A DNA stretch of 64,000 bases from Bacillota bacterium. Lineage in GTDB: Bacteria; Bacillota; SHA-98; UBA4971. The stretch spans positions 62,001 through 126,000 of the forward strand of contig JANLFY010000009.1 in NCBI GenBank assembly GCA_024653485.1, in the 5' to 3' direction. The notes below the pieces were generated by a model. That model was not told the origin of the DNA and ran no database searches. It saw nothing but the letters and a program-made list of their open reading frames with translations. Positions 44,527-53,431 of this stretch are shown here, one piece after another (position 1 is the stretch's first letter; every line of letters starts with the position of its first letter). The position numbers were made by a program, and so were the translations under genes.

Positions 44527-46365
44527 CTACGCCACTCCCTTCTCCTCTATTCCGAGTTCCTCGAGCTTCTCGCGGGTGGGAACGCCGTCTTTGGTCCAGC
44601 CTCGCTCGGAGTAGTACTCGGGAAGCAGCTCCCCAAGATTGACCGTAACTCCTTTCGCCGGCCCCCCGGGGAGGCCTTCCTCTAGGAACCGCCTCGGAAG
44701 AGTGTCATCGCGCGGCGTCATGCCGCACCTTAGATTGAACGCCCTTTCCGTATTGACTATCCTCTCACCTATCGATAGGAGCTCGGCCTCGGAGTGCTGT
44801 CGCCCGGTCGCGAATGTCAGGAGATCCGCCACATCCCGGGGCAGGATGGCATATGTCGCGAACGTGCAGTACTTGCATATCTCCGCAGAGTCGCACACGG
44901 CGCCATAGTTCTCATGCCATATTACCATGCCCACCTTGCCCTTTTCCGTGTACGGGTTGACGCAATCGGGGGTTCCGAACCAACGAATCCCCTCCTCCCT
45001 CGTCTTGCTCAGGAGCTCAAAGTTCGGAAGAGCCCGCAGGTGGTCGCCGCCTCTGCTCGCCACGGCCTCGCCGAGAGCGAATCCTTTGCCTGTTCGCACA
45101 TCAAACGCCGGAAGCTCGAGCCCCTTCACGTGGAGAGCGAACCCTTCGCTCCCGGGAATCTCGGAGGACATCGCCTTGACGCCCTTCGCCAACAGCGCCC
45201 CTACGCCGTCGCGACGGGCGATCTTGTGGAGGCACTCGATAACGAAGTCCGCATCGCCCCACTCGTACTCCTCATCGATAAGACCGCGTTGAGAGCACTC
45301 CATGAGGAACGCGATGCTCGTGCCTGCGGAGATCGTGTCGATCCCATAGTCGTTGGCGAGCTGATTGGCCTTGAGGATCGCGTCGAGTGAGCCCACGCCC
45401 ACTCTGCTTCCAAGCGTGACCATTGTCTCGTACTCCGGGCCCATGTTCTCGCATTCGTACGGCCCGCTCGGAACGCGAGCATAGTTCTTGCAGTGGAGTA
45501 TGCACGAGAAACACGCTTTCGAAGCGAGTTTGTATGTATCTTGGTACACGTGGCTCGAGATCTCATCGTAACGATCAAACAAGCCGAGCTGCGCGTTCTT
45601 CGTGGATAGACCCCCGCTCGCCTGGGCGATGTCCACGAGGATGAGCGTTCCGTACTCGGAGAAGTCAGCGTAGGTCGGATCCGCCATGAGCTTCGTGTGA
45701 CACTCGCGGACCTTCGCCAGGAACCTCTCGTCGTCAGCCACGGGGATGTCTCCTGATCCACGCACCGCGACGGCCTTCAGGTTCTTCGACCCCATCACTG
45801 CTCCGACTCCGGTGCGCCCCGCGGCGTTGTGGCCCGCTGCCATGATGTTCGCGTAGGGGACCAGGTTCTCACCCGCCTGGCCTATCGCGATGACCTTGAT
45901 GTCCTTCCCATGCGTGTCTTCAAGGAGTCTTGTGGTGTCGAACACGCCTCGTCCCCAGAGGTGCGACGCGTCGCGCAGCTCCACATAATCGTCTTCGATG
46001 AATAGGTACACGGGACGCTTCGCCTTTCCGCGGATTATCACGGCGTCGTACCCCGCGAAGCGCAGCTCGGGACCAAAATGCCCCCCGGAGTTGGCGTCCC
46101 CGAGGAGCCCTGTGAGCGGCGAGCGGCATCCAACGGTGAACCTACCAGACGAGGGGGAGAGCGTTCCGTCGAGCGGACCTGTCGCGATGGTTAGGACGTT
46201 CTCGGGGGATAGGGGGTCGACATCAGCACCGACGAGATCATAGAGGACTTTGGACGTGAACCCGCGGCCTCCCAGGTACCCTGACCGCCACTCCTCGGGC
46301 ACCCTTGACTTGCGCGCGCAGCCGCGAGTGAGATCCACCCAGACGAGCCTTTCCACATGCGACAC
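44527..46365 (-). CDS. aor: Aldehyde:ferredoxin oxidoreductase family protein (tungstopterin)
   Basis: 612 residues, typical AOR. N-terminal domain VERLVWVDLTRG, LGGRGFTSKVLYDL, GPLDGTLSPSSGRFTVGCRSPLTG and GRTGVGAVMGSKNLKAVAVRG; the cluster ligands in CFSCILHCKNY (C-x2-C-x3-C) with a distal Cys in CVNPYTE or the following region; and the pterin-binding helical domains (DYGIDTISAGTSIAFLMECS). It oxidises aldehydes to acids, reducing ferredoxin, or runs in reverse. GTG start with GAGGTGA upstream. The adjacent polyferredoxin and [FeFe] hydrogenase look like its electron route. Substrate unknown. Confidence 0.93.
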   Translation of the reverse strand: MSHVERLVWVDLTRGCARKSRVPEEWRSGYLGGRGFTSKVLYDLVGADVDPLSPENVLTIATGPLDGTLSPSSGRFTVGCRSPLTGLLGDANSGGHFGPELRFAGYDAVIIRGKAKRPVYLFIEDDYVELRDASHLWGRGVFDTTRLLEDTHGKDIKVIAIGQAGENLVPYANIMAAGHNAAGRTGVGAVMGSKNLKAVAVRGSGDIPVADDERFLAKVRECHTKLMADPTYADFSEYGTLILVDIAQASGGLSTKNAQLGLFDRYDEISSHVYQDTYKLASKACFSCILHCKNYARVPSGPYECENMGPEYETMVTLGSRVGVGSLDAILKANQLANDYGIDTISAGTSIAFLMECSQRGLIDEEYEWGDADFVIECLHKIARRDGVGALLAKGVKAMSSEIPGSEGFALHVKGLELPAFDVRTGKGFALGEAVASRGGDHLRALPNFELLSKTREEGIRWFGTPDCVNPYTEKGKVGMVIWHENYGAVCDSAEICKYCTFATYAILPRDVADLLTFATGRQHSEAELLSIGERIVNTERAFNLRCGMTPRDDTLPRRFLEEGLPGGPAKGVTVNLGELLPEYYSERGWTKDGVPTREKLEELGIEEKGVA

Positions 46366-46371
46366 GCGCCG

Positions 46372-46761
46372 TCACCTCGCTCTCAGGGCCAGGGCCCCTG
46401 TGGTGCAGAACCTCACGCACATGGGGTCACCGTGGCACAAGTCGCAAATGAGCACAGATCCGTCGAATACGCTTATGCCACCGGACGGACACGAAGCGAC
46501 GCAGTCTCCACATAGGTTGCACGCCGCCTCGTTCACGAATACCTCACCGTCGTCCCACTCGAGCGCCCGCCTCTTGCATGCCGCAGTGCACGGATGCTCC
46601 TCGCAGTGGTCGCAAACCCGGATCTCCTCACCGCTCCCTCGCCTGAGAACGTGTATGCGCGCCCGTCTCGGGTTGAACACGCCAAAGTGCCCGATGGAGC
46701 AGGCAAGCTCGCAGTTTCTGCACCCAGTGCACTTCGCCGGGTCGAACGACCGGATGTCCAT
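46372..46761 (-). CDS. Polyferredoxin, four 4Fe-4S cluster type
   Basis: About 129 residues from ATG at 46761 (GGGGGG 6 bases upstream); starts at 46806 or 46818 are also possible and would overlap hydA. There are four Cys groups: CTGCRNCELACSIGHFG, CDHCEEHPCTAAC, CNLCGDCVASCPSGGIS and CDLCHGDPMCVRFC. This is the HycB/DMSO-reductase electron-transfer subunit pattern. It lies between hydA and the AOR gene with 6-bp spacing and is the obvious carrier between them. Confidence 0.9.
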   Translation of the reverse strand: MDIRSFDPAKCTGCRNCELACSIGHFGVFNPRRARIHVLRRGSGEEIRVCDHCEEHPCTAACKRRALEWDDGEVFVNEAACNLCGDCVASCPSGGISVFDGSVLICDLCHGDPMCVRFCTTGALALRAR

Positions 46762-46807
46762 GTCGTTCCCCCCAACCTGGACGCCAACGCCCGCACCTAC
46801 TTCCATC

Positions 46808-48715
46808 TCACCGCGCACCTCCCCGCGCGCGACCTACTGCGCTAGTGCCACCGTCATTCGCCCCGAGCCTCGCTGAGGCCCGAGGTCCCCGTCCCGAGCC
46901 TGCGCGGAGCGTCTGAGCGCCGAGCCGAACCGGATCGTGCAGGAGCTCCTTGGCGCGCGGCCCGCCGGGCTCGCCCAGGAACCGCCGGTAGATCTCCACC
47001 ACGACCGGGTTCCGACGAGGGTTTCTTTCTGTGGTCGCCCCATCGATGGCGCGAAGCGCGGCACCCCGCATCTGTGCGAGCATGCAGTCTCCGTCCTCCC
47101 GTTCCACCGCAATCGGTTGCCCGCCGCCGCCCACGCACCCGCCAGGGCATGCCATGACTTCCACGAAGTCGTAAGGCCGCTTCCCCGCCGCCACGTCGTC
47201 TAGCACGTTCCTCGCCTCGGCCAGGCCCTGGATCACCGCCACACGCAGGATCAGGCGACCCAGGGTCACCGTGGCCGCGATCACACCCGGTCCCGGAAGG
47301 CGGCCTATGGCGCTCCCATCTTCGAGCCCCACCTCGAGCTCCACGCCCAGCTCGTCGGCAAGCGCCCTGAGCGCCGCTTCCGCGACGCCTCCAGTCGCGC
47401 CGAATATCGTCCCCGCTCCGCTTGCGCTTCCCAGCGGTGCATCGAACCCGCTTTCCTCCAGCGACTCCACGTCCATCTCCGCCGCTTGGATCAAGCGGAC
47501 CAGCTCGCGCGTGGTGAGGACCGAATCGACGTCGCGTAGCACGCCTCGCGCGCTTCGCTCCGTCATAGCCTCGAACTTCTTCGCGGTGCATGGCATCAGC
47601 GACACGACGTGCACGTCCTCTGGGGCCGCGCCGTCCGTCTCTTGCAGCACGGTCTTGGCGACGGCGCCAGTCATCATGTGAGGCGACTTGCACGTCGAAA
47701 GGTGCGAGACCAGGCTCGGATACTCGTTCTCCACGAACTTCACCCACGCCGGACAGCACGACGTGAACATGGGAACCTTCCCCCCGGTCTCGAGGCGTTG
47801 CCTGAGCTCATGCGCCTCCTCGACCGCGGTGAGGTCCGCCCCTAATGCCGTATCGAACACCTTGTCAAAACCCAGCTTCCGGAGAACGGCAACCATTAGC
47901 CCGGTCGACACCGTTCCCGCGGGCTTGCCCCATGCCTCGGCGATCGTCGCCCTGAGTGCGGGCGCCGTCTGGGCCACCGTGACGACACGGTGGTTCGCAA
48001 GCCAGCGCCTCACTCGCACTAGCTGGGATTTCTCGGCAAGAGCCCCGGTGGGACACACCGCGACGCATTGCCCGCACTCTACGCACGTGGTGTCGCACGC
48101 CATGTCCTCAAACGCCAGCGCGCGGCACTCCACCCAATCCTCACCGAGGATCGCCCGAGGCCCGGCTCGCTCGACTGCGCTCCTGGCGCCATCGACTTCG
48201 GTGGCCAGGGAGGGGTACGGAGTCGCGCCGTGCATCTTCATGCACGCGGCGACGCACCTTCCGCACATCACGCACTTGTTGGGGTCGCGCACTATCGCGA
48301 GGCTCGTTCTGTCCACCGCAAGTCTGCGTCGCGTCACCGCGAGCCTTCGCGTTCGCACCCCGAGTTCGTCGCCGAGCCTCTTGAGCTCGCAGTACGCCCT
48401 CCTCTCGCACACGAGGCATTCCCTGGGATGCTGAGCAAAGAGGAACGACACCACCTCGCGACGCCTCGCCGTCACCTTCGCGCTCGCCGTGTGAATGACC
48501 ATCCCCGGCTCCACGACATGGTCGCACGCGGTCACGAGATCCTCCCTGCCCTCCACTTCGACCACGCATACTCCGCACGCTCGCGCCCAGCTCCGCCCCA
48601 ACCACGGATGGTAACACAGCGCCGGGACCCGCGTCCCCGCGTGCCTAGCCGCATCCAGGATGGTCGTCCCTTCGGGAACCCAGCACGAATGACCGTCCAC
48701 CACGACTTCCGGCAT
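46808..48715 (-). CDS. hydA: [FeFe] hydrogenase large subunit, modular (CpI-like)
   Basis: 635 residues from ATG at 48715 (GGGAGGTGAG upstream). Modules: N-terminal [2Fe-2S] (C34, C47, C50, C64), His-Cys3 4Fe-4S (H96-PREC-x2-C-x5-C), two 4Fe-4S (CVMCGRCVAAC about 148-158; CVECGQCVAVC about 211-221), then the H-cluster domain. All H-cluster motifs are intact: L1 FTSCCPAW (C320/C321), L2 MPCTAKKFE (C376) and L3 VMACPGGCVGGGGQP (C523, C527). It should evolve or take up H2 with ferredoxin. No HydB/HydC flavin subunits are adjacent; instead a polyferredoxin and AOR follow. The last 35 residues are an Arg/Gly-rich extension. Confidence 0.95.
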   Translation of the reverse strand: MPEVVVDGHSCWVPEGTTILDAARHAGTRVPALCYHPWLGRSWARACGVCVVEVEGREDLVTACDHVVEPGMVIHTASAKVTARRREVVSFLFAQHPRECLVCERRAYCELKRLGDELGVRTRRLAVTRRRLAVDRTSLAIVRDPNKCVMCGRCVAACMKMHGATPYPSLATEVDGARSAVERAGPRAILGEDWVECRALAFEDMACDTTCVECGQCVAVCPTGALAEKSQLVRVRRWLANHRVVTVAQTAPALRATIAEAWGKPAGTVSTGLMVAVLRKLGFDKVFDTALGADLTAVEEAHELRQRLETGGKVPMFTSCCPAWVKFVENEYPSLVSHLSTCKSPHMMTGAVAKTVLQETDGAAPEDVHVVSLMPCTAKKFEAMTERSARGVLRDVDSVLTTRELVRLIQAAEMDVESLEESGFDAPLGSASGAGTIFGATGGVAEAALRALADELGVELEVGLEDGSAIGRLPGPGVIAATVTLGRLILRVAVIQGLAEARNVLDDVAAGKRPYDFVEVMACPGGCVGGGGQPIAVEREDGDCMLAQMRGAALRAIDGATTERNPRRNPVVVEIYRRFLGEPGGPRAKELLHDPVRLGAQTLRAGSGRGPRASARLGANDGGTSAVGRARGGAR

Positions 48716-48921
48716 CTCTCTCACCTCCCGTCCCCCATGCTCCCCTTGTCGTCTTGCCGCTCCCACCTAGTCCTGACCGTACCTCGAGGATACATGCGAC
48801 CTCACGTGGGCCCCGTGAGAGCGGGCTCCTCTTTGCACGTAGCCGCCACCACAGCAAGGAGGCCGTCCCGACCCGTCGGGAGCGCCGGGATCGAACGAAC
48901 GAACGACCACCAGACGCCCCC
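48716..48921 (-). other. hydA leader between riboswitch aptamer and start codon
   Basis: About 205 bases forming the expression platform. It has a CCCGAC/GTCGGG hairpin near 48865-48880, then CGGCCTCC, which could pair with the GGGAGG ribosome binding site at 48718-48728. No open frame of interest. Confidence 0.5.
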
Positions 48922-48990
48922 CTCATAGCCAGGTCGGTTGCGGCCTCCTGGTAGAAACGCCTGAACCCAAGATTATCAGGTCTATATGAG
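48922..48990 (-). promoter_or_regulatory. Purine riboswitch aptamer upstream of hydA
   Basis: A 69-nt minus-strand element fits the purine aptamer throughout. P1 is CTCATA/TATGAG (6 bp), P2 CCTGA/TCAGG and P3 CCAGG/CCTGG. The junction J2/3 is CGTTTCTACC (invariant UUUCUA), L2 is ATCTTGG and L3 CCGCAAC (able to form the GG-CC loop contact), and J3/1 is CTATG with C at the ligand-selecting position, as in guanine-type switches. J1/2 (TAGA) and L3 depart from the common consensus. It begins about 205 bases before the hydA start. No U-tract terminator is seen downstream, so control of translation is possible. Ligand assignment to guanine/hypoxanthine is inference. Confidence 0.82.
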
Positions 48991-49144
48991 AGCAGGCCTT
49001 CACCGGAATGTAGTTGCTCTGTTACGAATATTCGGCGTAGTCCGCAGCACTCCTCCTATTGACGAGGGCCGTTGTCGCGAGCTCCGGGGCGCCGCCTGTC
49101 GGCGCCGCGCACCCGCAGCCTGCTGGCGGCGCCTCATCCGCGGC

Positions 49145-50542
49145 TCATCCGCGGGCGGCGCGGATCATCGCGTCGAGCTCCGACACGATCTCGCGCTGCG
49201 CTATCCAGTACTCCTGGCTCCTCTGGGCGTTGAGCTCCTCGACCGTCTTCCCCTGTTGCTCGACCCACGTGTAGTACTTGAGGTTGTGCCAGCGCTTTCT
49301 GTTCTCCACCGTGCCTTCGACGATGTGGTCCAGTTTAGCGGAAAGGAATATGGCCTCGTGCCTGCTCGCCGCCTTCACGCGGTCCATCGCGCCGCACCTT
49401 TCGGACAGTGCCTTCATGACCGATCTGTACCTGTCGATGGCGTCGGTTGCGACGGTGACTATGTTGTCGTCAGGGCCGAATTCGTAGAACTTCGCCGTCT
49501 TGATGGCGCCGAGGAGGTTGCACACCCCCGAGATGCCGATGATGCTCGATAGTTTCTCAGCTGCCTCCTCATCGATTCCCAGCTCACCAGCGAGGTACTC
49601 GAGTCCGACGGGGTCTGTCAGCAGCTGGAGGCCTTTCTTGCATTCCAAATCGTCTATGCACATCATGGCGTCCATGTTGTTCACGTTGTGTATCCATGTG
49701 ACGTGCTTGTCGCCGATGCCCTGGATGTCGTGAGCGCCGTATCCGTTGTAAGACAACGTCGGGCATTGGACCGGCTCGAGGCCGACGATGCGCGTCTCAT
49801 AGAACACCTCCTTGAGGCGGTCCCCGGCGGCGATCGTTCCCGCGGATCCCATTGCAGACACGAACGCAGCCGTCCTTCCGTTCCCCACGCCCTTTTGCGC
49901 AAGCTCCCCCACGACCTCGACAATGGTGTTGCCGGTCACGTAGTAGTGGAACCTGTAGTTGCCCATCTCCTCGAACTGGTTCAGGACGCGCACGCGTGCG
50001 GGGTCGGCCTTGGCCAACTCCTTGCACTTGTCGTAGATCTCCTTGACGTTGCTCTCGCATCCCGGGGTCGCGATGGCCCGCGCGCCGTAACGCGCTATCC
50101 GTTCGAACCTCTCGGAGCTCATCTGCTCTGGAAGGATGACCAGCGAATCGTATCCCATCCTCGGTCCGACCCAAGCCCCCCCGATTCCGTAGTTCCCCGT
50201 AGACGGCCAGACAAGGGTGTGCTCTCCGGGGCGGATCTCCCCGCGAAGCTGCTTCTCGACGGCCACGGAGTAGGTCGCTCCCACTTTGTGGCTGCCGGTG
50301 GGGAAGTCCTTGCCGTACAGCATGATGACGTTGGGCTCTACCCCGGTCAGCTCTTTCGGCACGACGAAGTACCTCACCGTGTTGTCGGGACCTTTCCAAG
50401 TGATGTTGTACAGGTTGACGGGATCGAGCTCGTCCACACCGAGCGCCTTGACTGCACGCTCCCTCACTCGAGGGTCCACGATCTCCGGGTGAAGCATCTC
50501 CTCGAAGGTAGGACCGTAAACCAGCTCACGTGCCATAGGCAT
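49145..50542 (-). CDS. PLP-dependent fold-type II enzyme of unknown specificity
   Basis: 465 residues of the tryptophan synthase beta/cysteine synthase superfamily. The cofactor Lys is in FPTGSHKVGATYSV, followed by WPSTGNYGIGGAWVGPRMGY and the phosphate-binding region SAMGSAGTIAAGDRLKEVF. Catalysis is expected to be beta- or gamma-elimination, replacement or deamination. I do not recognise a characterised orthologue. It lies 12 bp downstream of ssnA in the molybdenum-hydroxylase operon, a position comparable to ygeX (diaminopropionate ammonia-lyase) in Escherichia coli, but the sequence differs. AAAGGTGAG precedes the ATG. Confidence 0.8.
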   Translation of the reverse strand: MPMARELVYGPTFEEMLHPEIVDPRVRERAVKALGVDELDPVNLYNITWKGPDNTVRYFVVPKELTGVEPNVIMLYGKDFPTGSHKVGATYSVAVEKQLRGEIRPGEHTLVWPSTGNYGIGGAWVGPRMGYDSLVILPEQMSSERFERIARYGARAIATPGCESNVKEIYDKCKELAKADPARVRVLNQFEEMGNYRFHYYVTGNTIVEVVGELAQKGVGNGRTAAFVSAMGSAGTIAAGDRLKEVFYETRIVGLEPVQCPTLSYNGYGAHDIQGIGDKHVTWIHNVNNMDAMMCIDDLECKKGLQLLTDPVGLEYLAGELGIDEEAAEKLSSIIGISGVCNLLGAIKTAKFYEFGPDDNIVTVATDAIDRYRSVMKALSERCGAMDRVKAASRHEAIFLSAKLDHIVEGTVENRKRWHNLKYYTWVEQQGKTVEELNAQRSQEYWIAQREIVSELDAMIRAARG

Positions 50543-50554
50543 CTCACCTTTCCC

Positions 50555-51883
50555 TCAGAACCTCTCCCATACCTTCCTCGCAAGCTCGCGCGAGCGCGCC
50601 ACGATCCTCTCCTCGTCCAATCCAGTCAGCTTTCTACCGCGCATCAGGACCCGCCCTGCCACGATCGTCGTATCCACGAGGCCGCCGCTCATGCCGAACA
50701 AGACGTGACTATAGTAGTTGCGCGAGTCGAGCGGCGTCGGAGGACGGTAGTCCACGATTATGGCGTCCCCCGCGGCCCCTGCTTCGAATGTGCCCACCTC
50801 CAGCCCGAAAACGCGCCGGGCTATCTCCCTGTTGTTCGCGAATGCCATGGCGGGCACCTCGGCCCAGGCGGCGCTGGGATTCCCCTCCGCCAGCTTGTGG
50901 AGCACGTTCGCTACCTTGACCGACTCGAACATGTCGGCGGTGTACCCATCGGTGCCGAGCCCGACCCTCACGCCCTTGCCCATCATGCGTGCGACCGGCG
51001 CCACCCCGACGGCGTTCCCCATGTTCGACTCGGGATTGTGCACCACGTTGACGCCGCGCTCCCTCAAGATGTCCATCTCTCTCTCGTTTACGTGGACGCA
51101 GTGAGCCGCGATGGTTTTCGGCCCGAGTATCCCGAACGCGTCGAGCCGCTCCACGACGCGCTTCCCCGACTTTGCCAAGGCGTCCTCCACGTCCTCCGGA
51201 CCTTCGGCCACATGCACGTGGAACCCCACGTCAAGTCCCTCGGCGGCTTCGCGGCACTTCGCAAGCGTGGCGTCAGACAGCGTCATCTGGGCATGCAGGC
51301 CGAACGAGGCCGCGAGACGCCCATCTCGTTCACCACGGCACCTCCGGATGAACCTCGCATTCTCACGGATGCCCTGGTCAGCGATGTCCTCGCCGTCCCT
51401 GTCGGAGACCTCGTACGAAAGGCAGGCTCTTATGCCCGCCTCTTCGACGGCTCGCGCTACCTCGTCGAGGATGCCTGGAACCGCCATGGGGCTCGCGTGG
51501 TGGTCCAGGATGGTCGTAGTGCCGCAGCGAACGCAGTCCATGAGAGGAACAAGCGCGCTCACGTACACATCCTCCGGTCCTAGGGCCTTGTCCAGCCTCC
51601 ACCACAAGCGTTCCAGGATCTGCATGAAAGTGCGCGGCGGTGCGTCCTTCAGCGCCATACCCCGCGCGAACGTGCTGTACAGGTGCATGTGGCCGTTTAT
51701 CATGCCGGGCATGATCACCCTGCCTCCGGCGTCCACAAACTCGCAGCCCGGATAGTGTTCCCGTATCTCGCTCGTCACTCCCACCTCGCGGATGACGCCG
51801 TCCTCGATGGCGATCGCCCCGTCGTCGAGGACCCGTCCTCCGCTGTCAAGGGTGATCAGAAAGCCTCCTCCGATCACGATCAT
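50555..51883 (-). CDS. ssnA: Aminohydrolase SsnA
   Basis: 442 residues of the amidohydrolase superfamily matching SsnA. GHMHLYSTFARGMALKDAPP (metal HxH), ILERLWWRLDKALGPEDVYV, GTTTILDHHASP, HVHVAEG, AAHCVHVNEREM and GLGTDGYTADMFESVK are all present. SsnA genes accompany molybdenum hydroxylases of the xdhD/ygfK type in purine-utilising gut bacteria, and that is the context here. The exact substrate (an aminated heterocycle) is unproven. GAGGAGGGG precedes the start. Confidence 0.92.
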   Translation of the reverse strand: MIVIGGGFLITLDSGGRVLDDGAIAIEDGVIREVGVTSEIREHYPGCEFVDAGGRVIMPGMINGHMHLYSTFARGMALKDAPPRTFMQILERLWWRLDKALGPEDVYVSALVPLMDCVRCGTTTILDHHASPMAVPGILDEVARAVEEAGIRACLSYEVSDRDGEDIADQGIRENARFIRRCRGERDGRLAASFGLHAQMTLSDATLAKCREAAEGLDVGFHVHVAEGPEDVEDALAKSGKRVVERLDAFGILGPKTIAAHCVHVNEREMDILRERGVNVVHNPESNMGNAVGVAPVARMMGKGVRVGLGTDGYTADMFESVKVANVLHKLAEGNPSAAWAEVPAMAFANNREIARRVFGLEVGTFEAGAAGDAIIVDYRPPTPLDSRNYYSHVLFGMSGGLVDTTIVAGRVLMRGRKLTGLDEERIVARSRELARKVWERF

Positions 51884-51968
51884 CGCAGCCCCTCCTCGTG
51901 CCGCCTTCAGCTCTCGTGCCCTTCCCCGGTTCCCCGGAGCTTCCCGAGACCCGTCAGACGACGTCGCG

Positions 51969-52547
51969 CTACTTGTGTCTATGCTCGTCAGAAGATCCCC
52001 CGAGGTCTTCGGTGACTGCGGGCCCAGATGACTCGAGACGCGAGCGGTCGAAACGCTCTTGGCTCATCCGTCTTGCCGCGTCCTCGATTGCAGAGATTAT
52101 CTGATGATACCCCGTGCACCGGCAGAGGTTTCCCGAGATCGCGCGGGCGATCTCCTCCCTAGTGGGATGGGGATTCTCGCGGATGAGTGCCGCGGCGGAC
52201 ATGAGCATGCCGGGTGTGCAGAACCCGCACTGCACCGCGGTGTGTTCGATGAACGCCTCCTGCAAGGGATGGAGCCTCCCGTCCTTCGCGAGTCCCTCCA
52301 CCGTCTCGACCTCTCGCCCTTCCGCCTGCATCGCCGGAACGAGGCAGGAGTTCACCGCCCTTCCGTCCAGAAGCACTGTGCACGCTCCGCATTCTCCGAT
52401 GCCGCACCCTTCCTTGGCGCCCGTGAGCCTAAGACCCTCCCGCAGAACGTCGATGAGCCTGTCGCCAGCCGAGACCTCGACTTCGACCATGTTGCCGTTG
52501 ACCTTGAATGACATCGTGGCTTTGGCTCCCGGCTCGAGCTGCTTCAT
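51969..52547 (-). CDS. xdhC-like FeS: Molybdenum hydroxylase [2Fe-2S] subunit
   Basis: 192 residues from ATG at 52547 (GGGGGTGG 7 bases upstream). The plant-ferredoxin-type cluster ligands are GCGIGECGACTVLLDG...NSC and the second cluster is in QCGFCTPGML...NLCRCTGYHQI; all eight Cys are present. It passes electrons from the molybdopterin subunit to FAD. It overlaps the FAD-subunit gene by 4 bases. A 35-residue polar tail ends EDLGGSSDEHRHK. It is the only [2Fe-2S] subunit visible for two molybdopterin and two FAD subunits. Confidence 0.95.
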   Translation of the reverse strand: MKQLEPGAKATMSFKVNGNMVEVEVSAGDRLIDVLREGLRLTGAKEGCGIGECGACTVLLDGRAVNSCLVPAMQAEGREVETVEGLAKDGRLHPLQEAFIEHTAVQCGFCTPGMLMSAAALIRENPHPTREEIARAISGNLCRCTGYHQIISAIEDAARRMSQERFDRSRLESSGPAVTEDLGGSSDEHRHK

Positions 52548-53431
52548 TCCGCGTCCACCCCCAAAGCCTTCCACAGCGCCCGCCTGGTGATCGCCTCAAA
52601 GGCTGGCTCTTTGTATTCCGTGGACCAGCGCACACCGGTTCTCCTCACCATCTCCTCGGCCGCCTCCCGCGCCGCCGCGGCCACAACTCGCTCGTCGGGG
52701 AGCCTATCGAGAAGGATCGCCTCGGCTGAGGGCAGCCGCGCCGGCATGGGAAGGCATGCCCCCGGGGCTATCGCCGCCCTCTCCACACGCCCGGCGCGGT
52801 CGCGCTCGATGACCGCTGCGCAGCTCATGCGAGCGATGGCCAACGCCTCCCGCCTCCCCAGCTTCACGAAGGCGCACCCACAGGCCGGAGGGAGCGCGTC
52901 GAAATACACCTCCGTCAGTATCTCTCCCGGCAGCGCACGATTCTCATAGGGCTCGCCGAACAGGTCGGTGATTGGGATGTCGCGCGTACCGCTGACATCG
53001 GAAAGCCTCGCCCTGGCCGAGAGGGCCACGAGGGCTGGTATCGTGTCCGCGGCAGGCGAGGCGTTCATGACGTTCCCGCCGATCGTGCCTCGCGCGCGAA
53101 TCTGCGGCGATCCCACGCTGGCGCATGCTTCGGCGAGAAGGGGAGCGCCCTTCTGAATGATGGGACTCCGTGCGATCTCTACATGTGTCGTGAGCGCCCC
53201 GATCCTGATGACGCCGCAGTCGCTCGTTACGCCTGAAAGCCCGGGGATTCTCGAGATGTCGACCAGCCAGTGCGGATCATCGTCCGGTCCACGCCAGCCA
53301 CGCCGCCTCAGCCGGACGAGTACGTCGGTGCCCCCTGCGACGACCTCGGCTCGCCCCGCGTGCTCTCGCAGGAACGCGCTGGCTTCCGTCAAGGTATCCG
53401 GCACCGCGTAACCCAATCGCGCGGTTGTCAT
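52544..53431 (-). CDS. Molybdenum hydroxylase FAD-binding subunit (copy 2)
   Basis: 295 residues of the CoxM/XdhB family. FAD loops EVVAGGTDVLVRLRRRGW and CASVGSPQIRARGTIGGNVMNASPAADTIPALVALSA are present, then the C-terminal CO-dehydrogenase-flavoprotein domain (FVKLGRREALAIARMSCAAVIE). It receives electrons from the FeS subunit. ATG overlaps the stop of the upstream molybdopterin gene (ATGA) and its own stop overlaps the FeS gene start, forming a tight Mo-FAD-FeS trio. Confidence 0.94.
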   Translation of the reverse strand: MTTARLGYAVPDTLTEASAFLREHAGRAEVVAGGTDVLVRLRRRGWRGPDDDPHWLVDISRIPGLSGVTSDCGVIRIGALTTHVEIARSPIIQKGAPLLAEACASVGSPQIRARGTIGGNVMNASPAADTIPALVALSARARLSDVSGTRDIPITDLFGEPYENRALPGEILTEVYFDALPPACGCAFVKLGRREALAIARMSCAAVIERDRAGRVERAAIAPGACLPMPARLPSAEAILLDRLPDERVVAAAAREAAEEMVRRTGVRWSTEYKEPAFEAITRRALWKALGVDAE

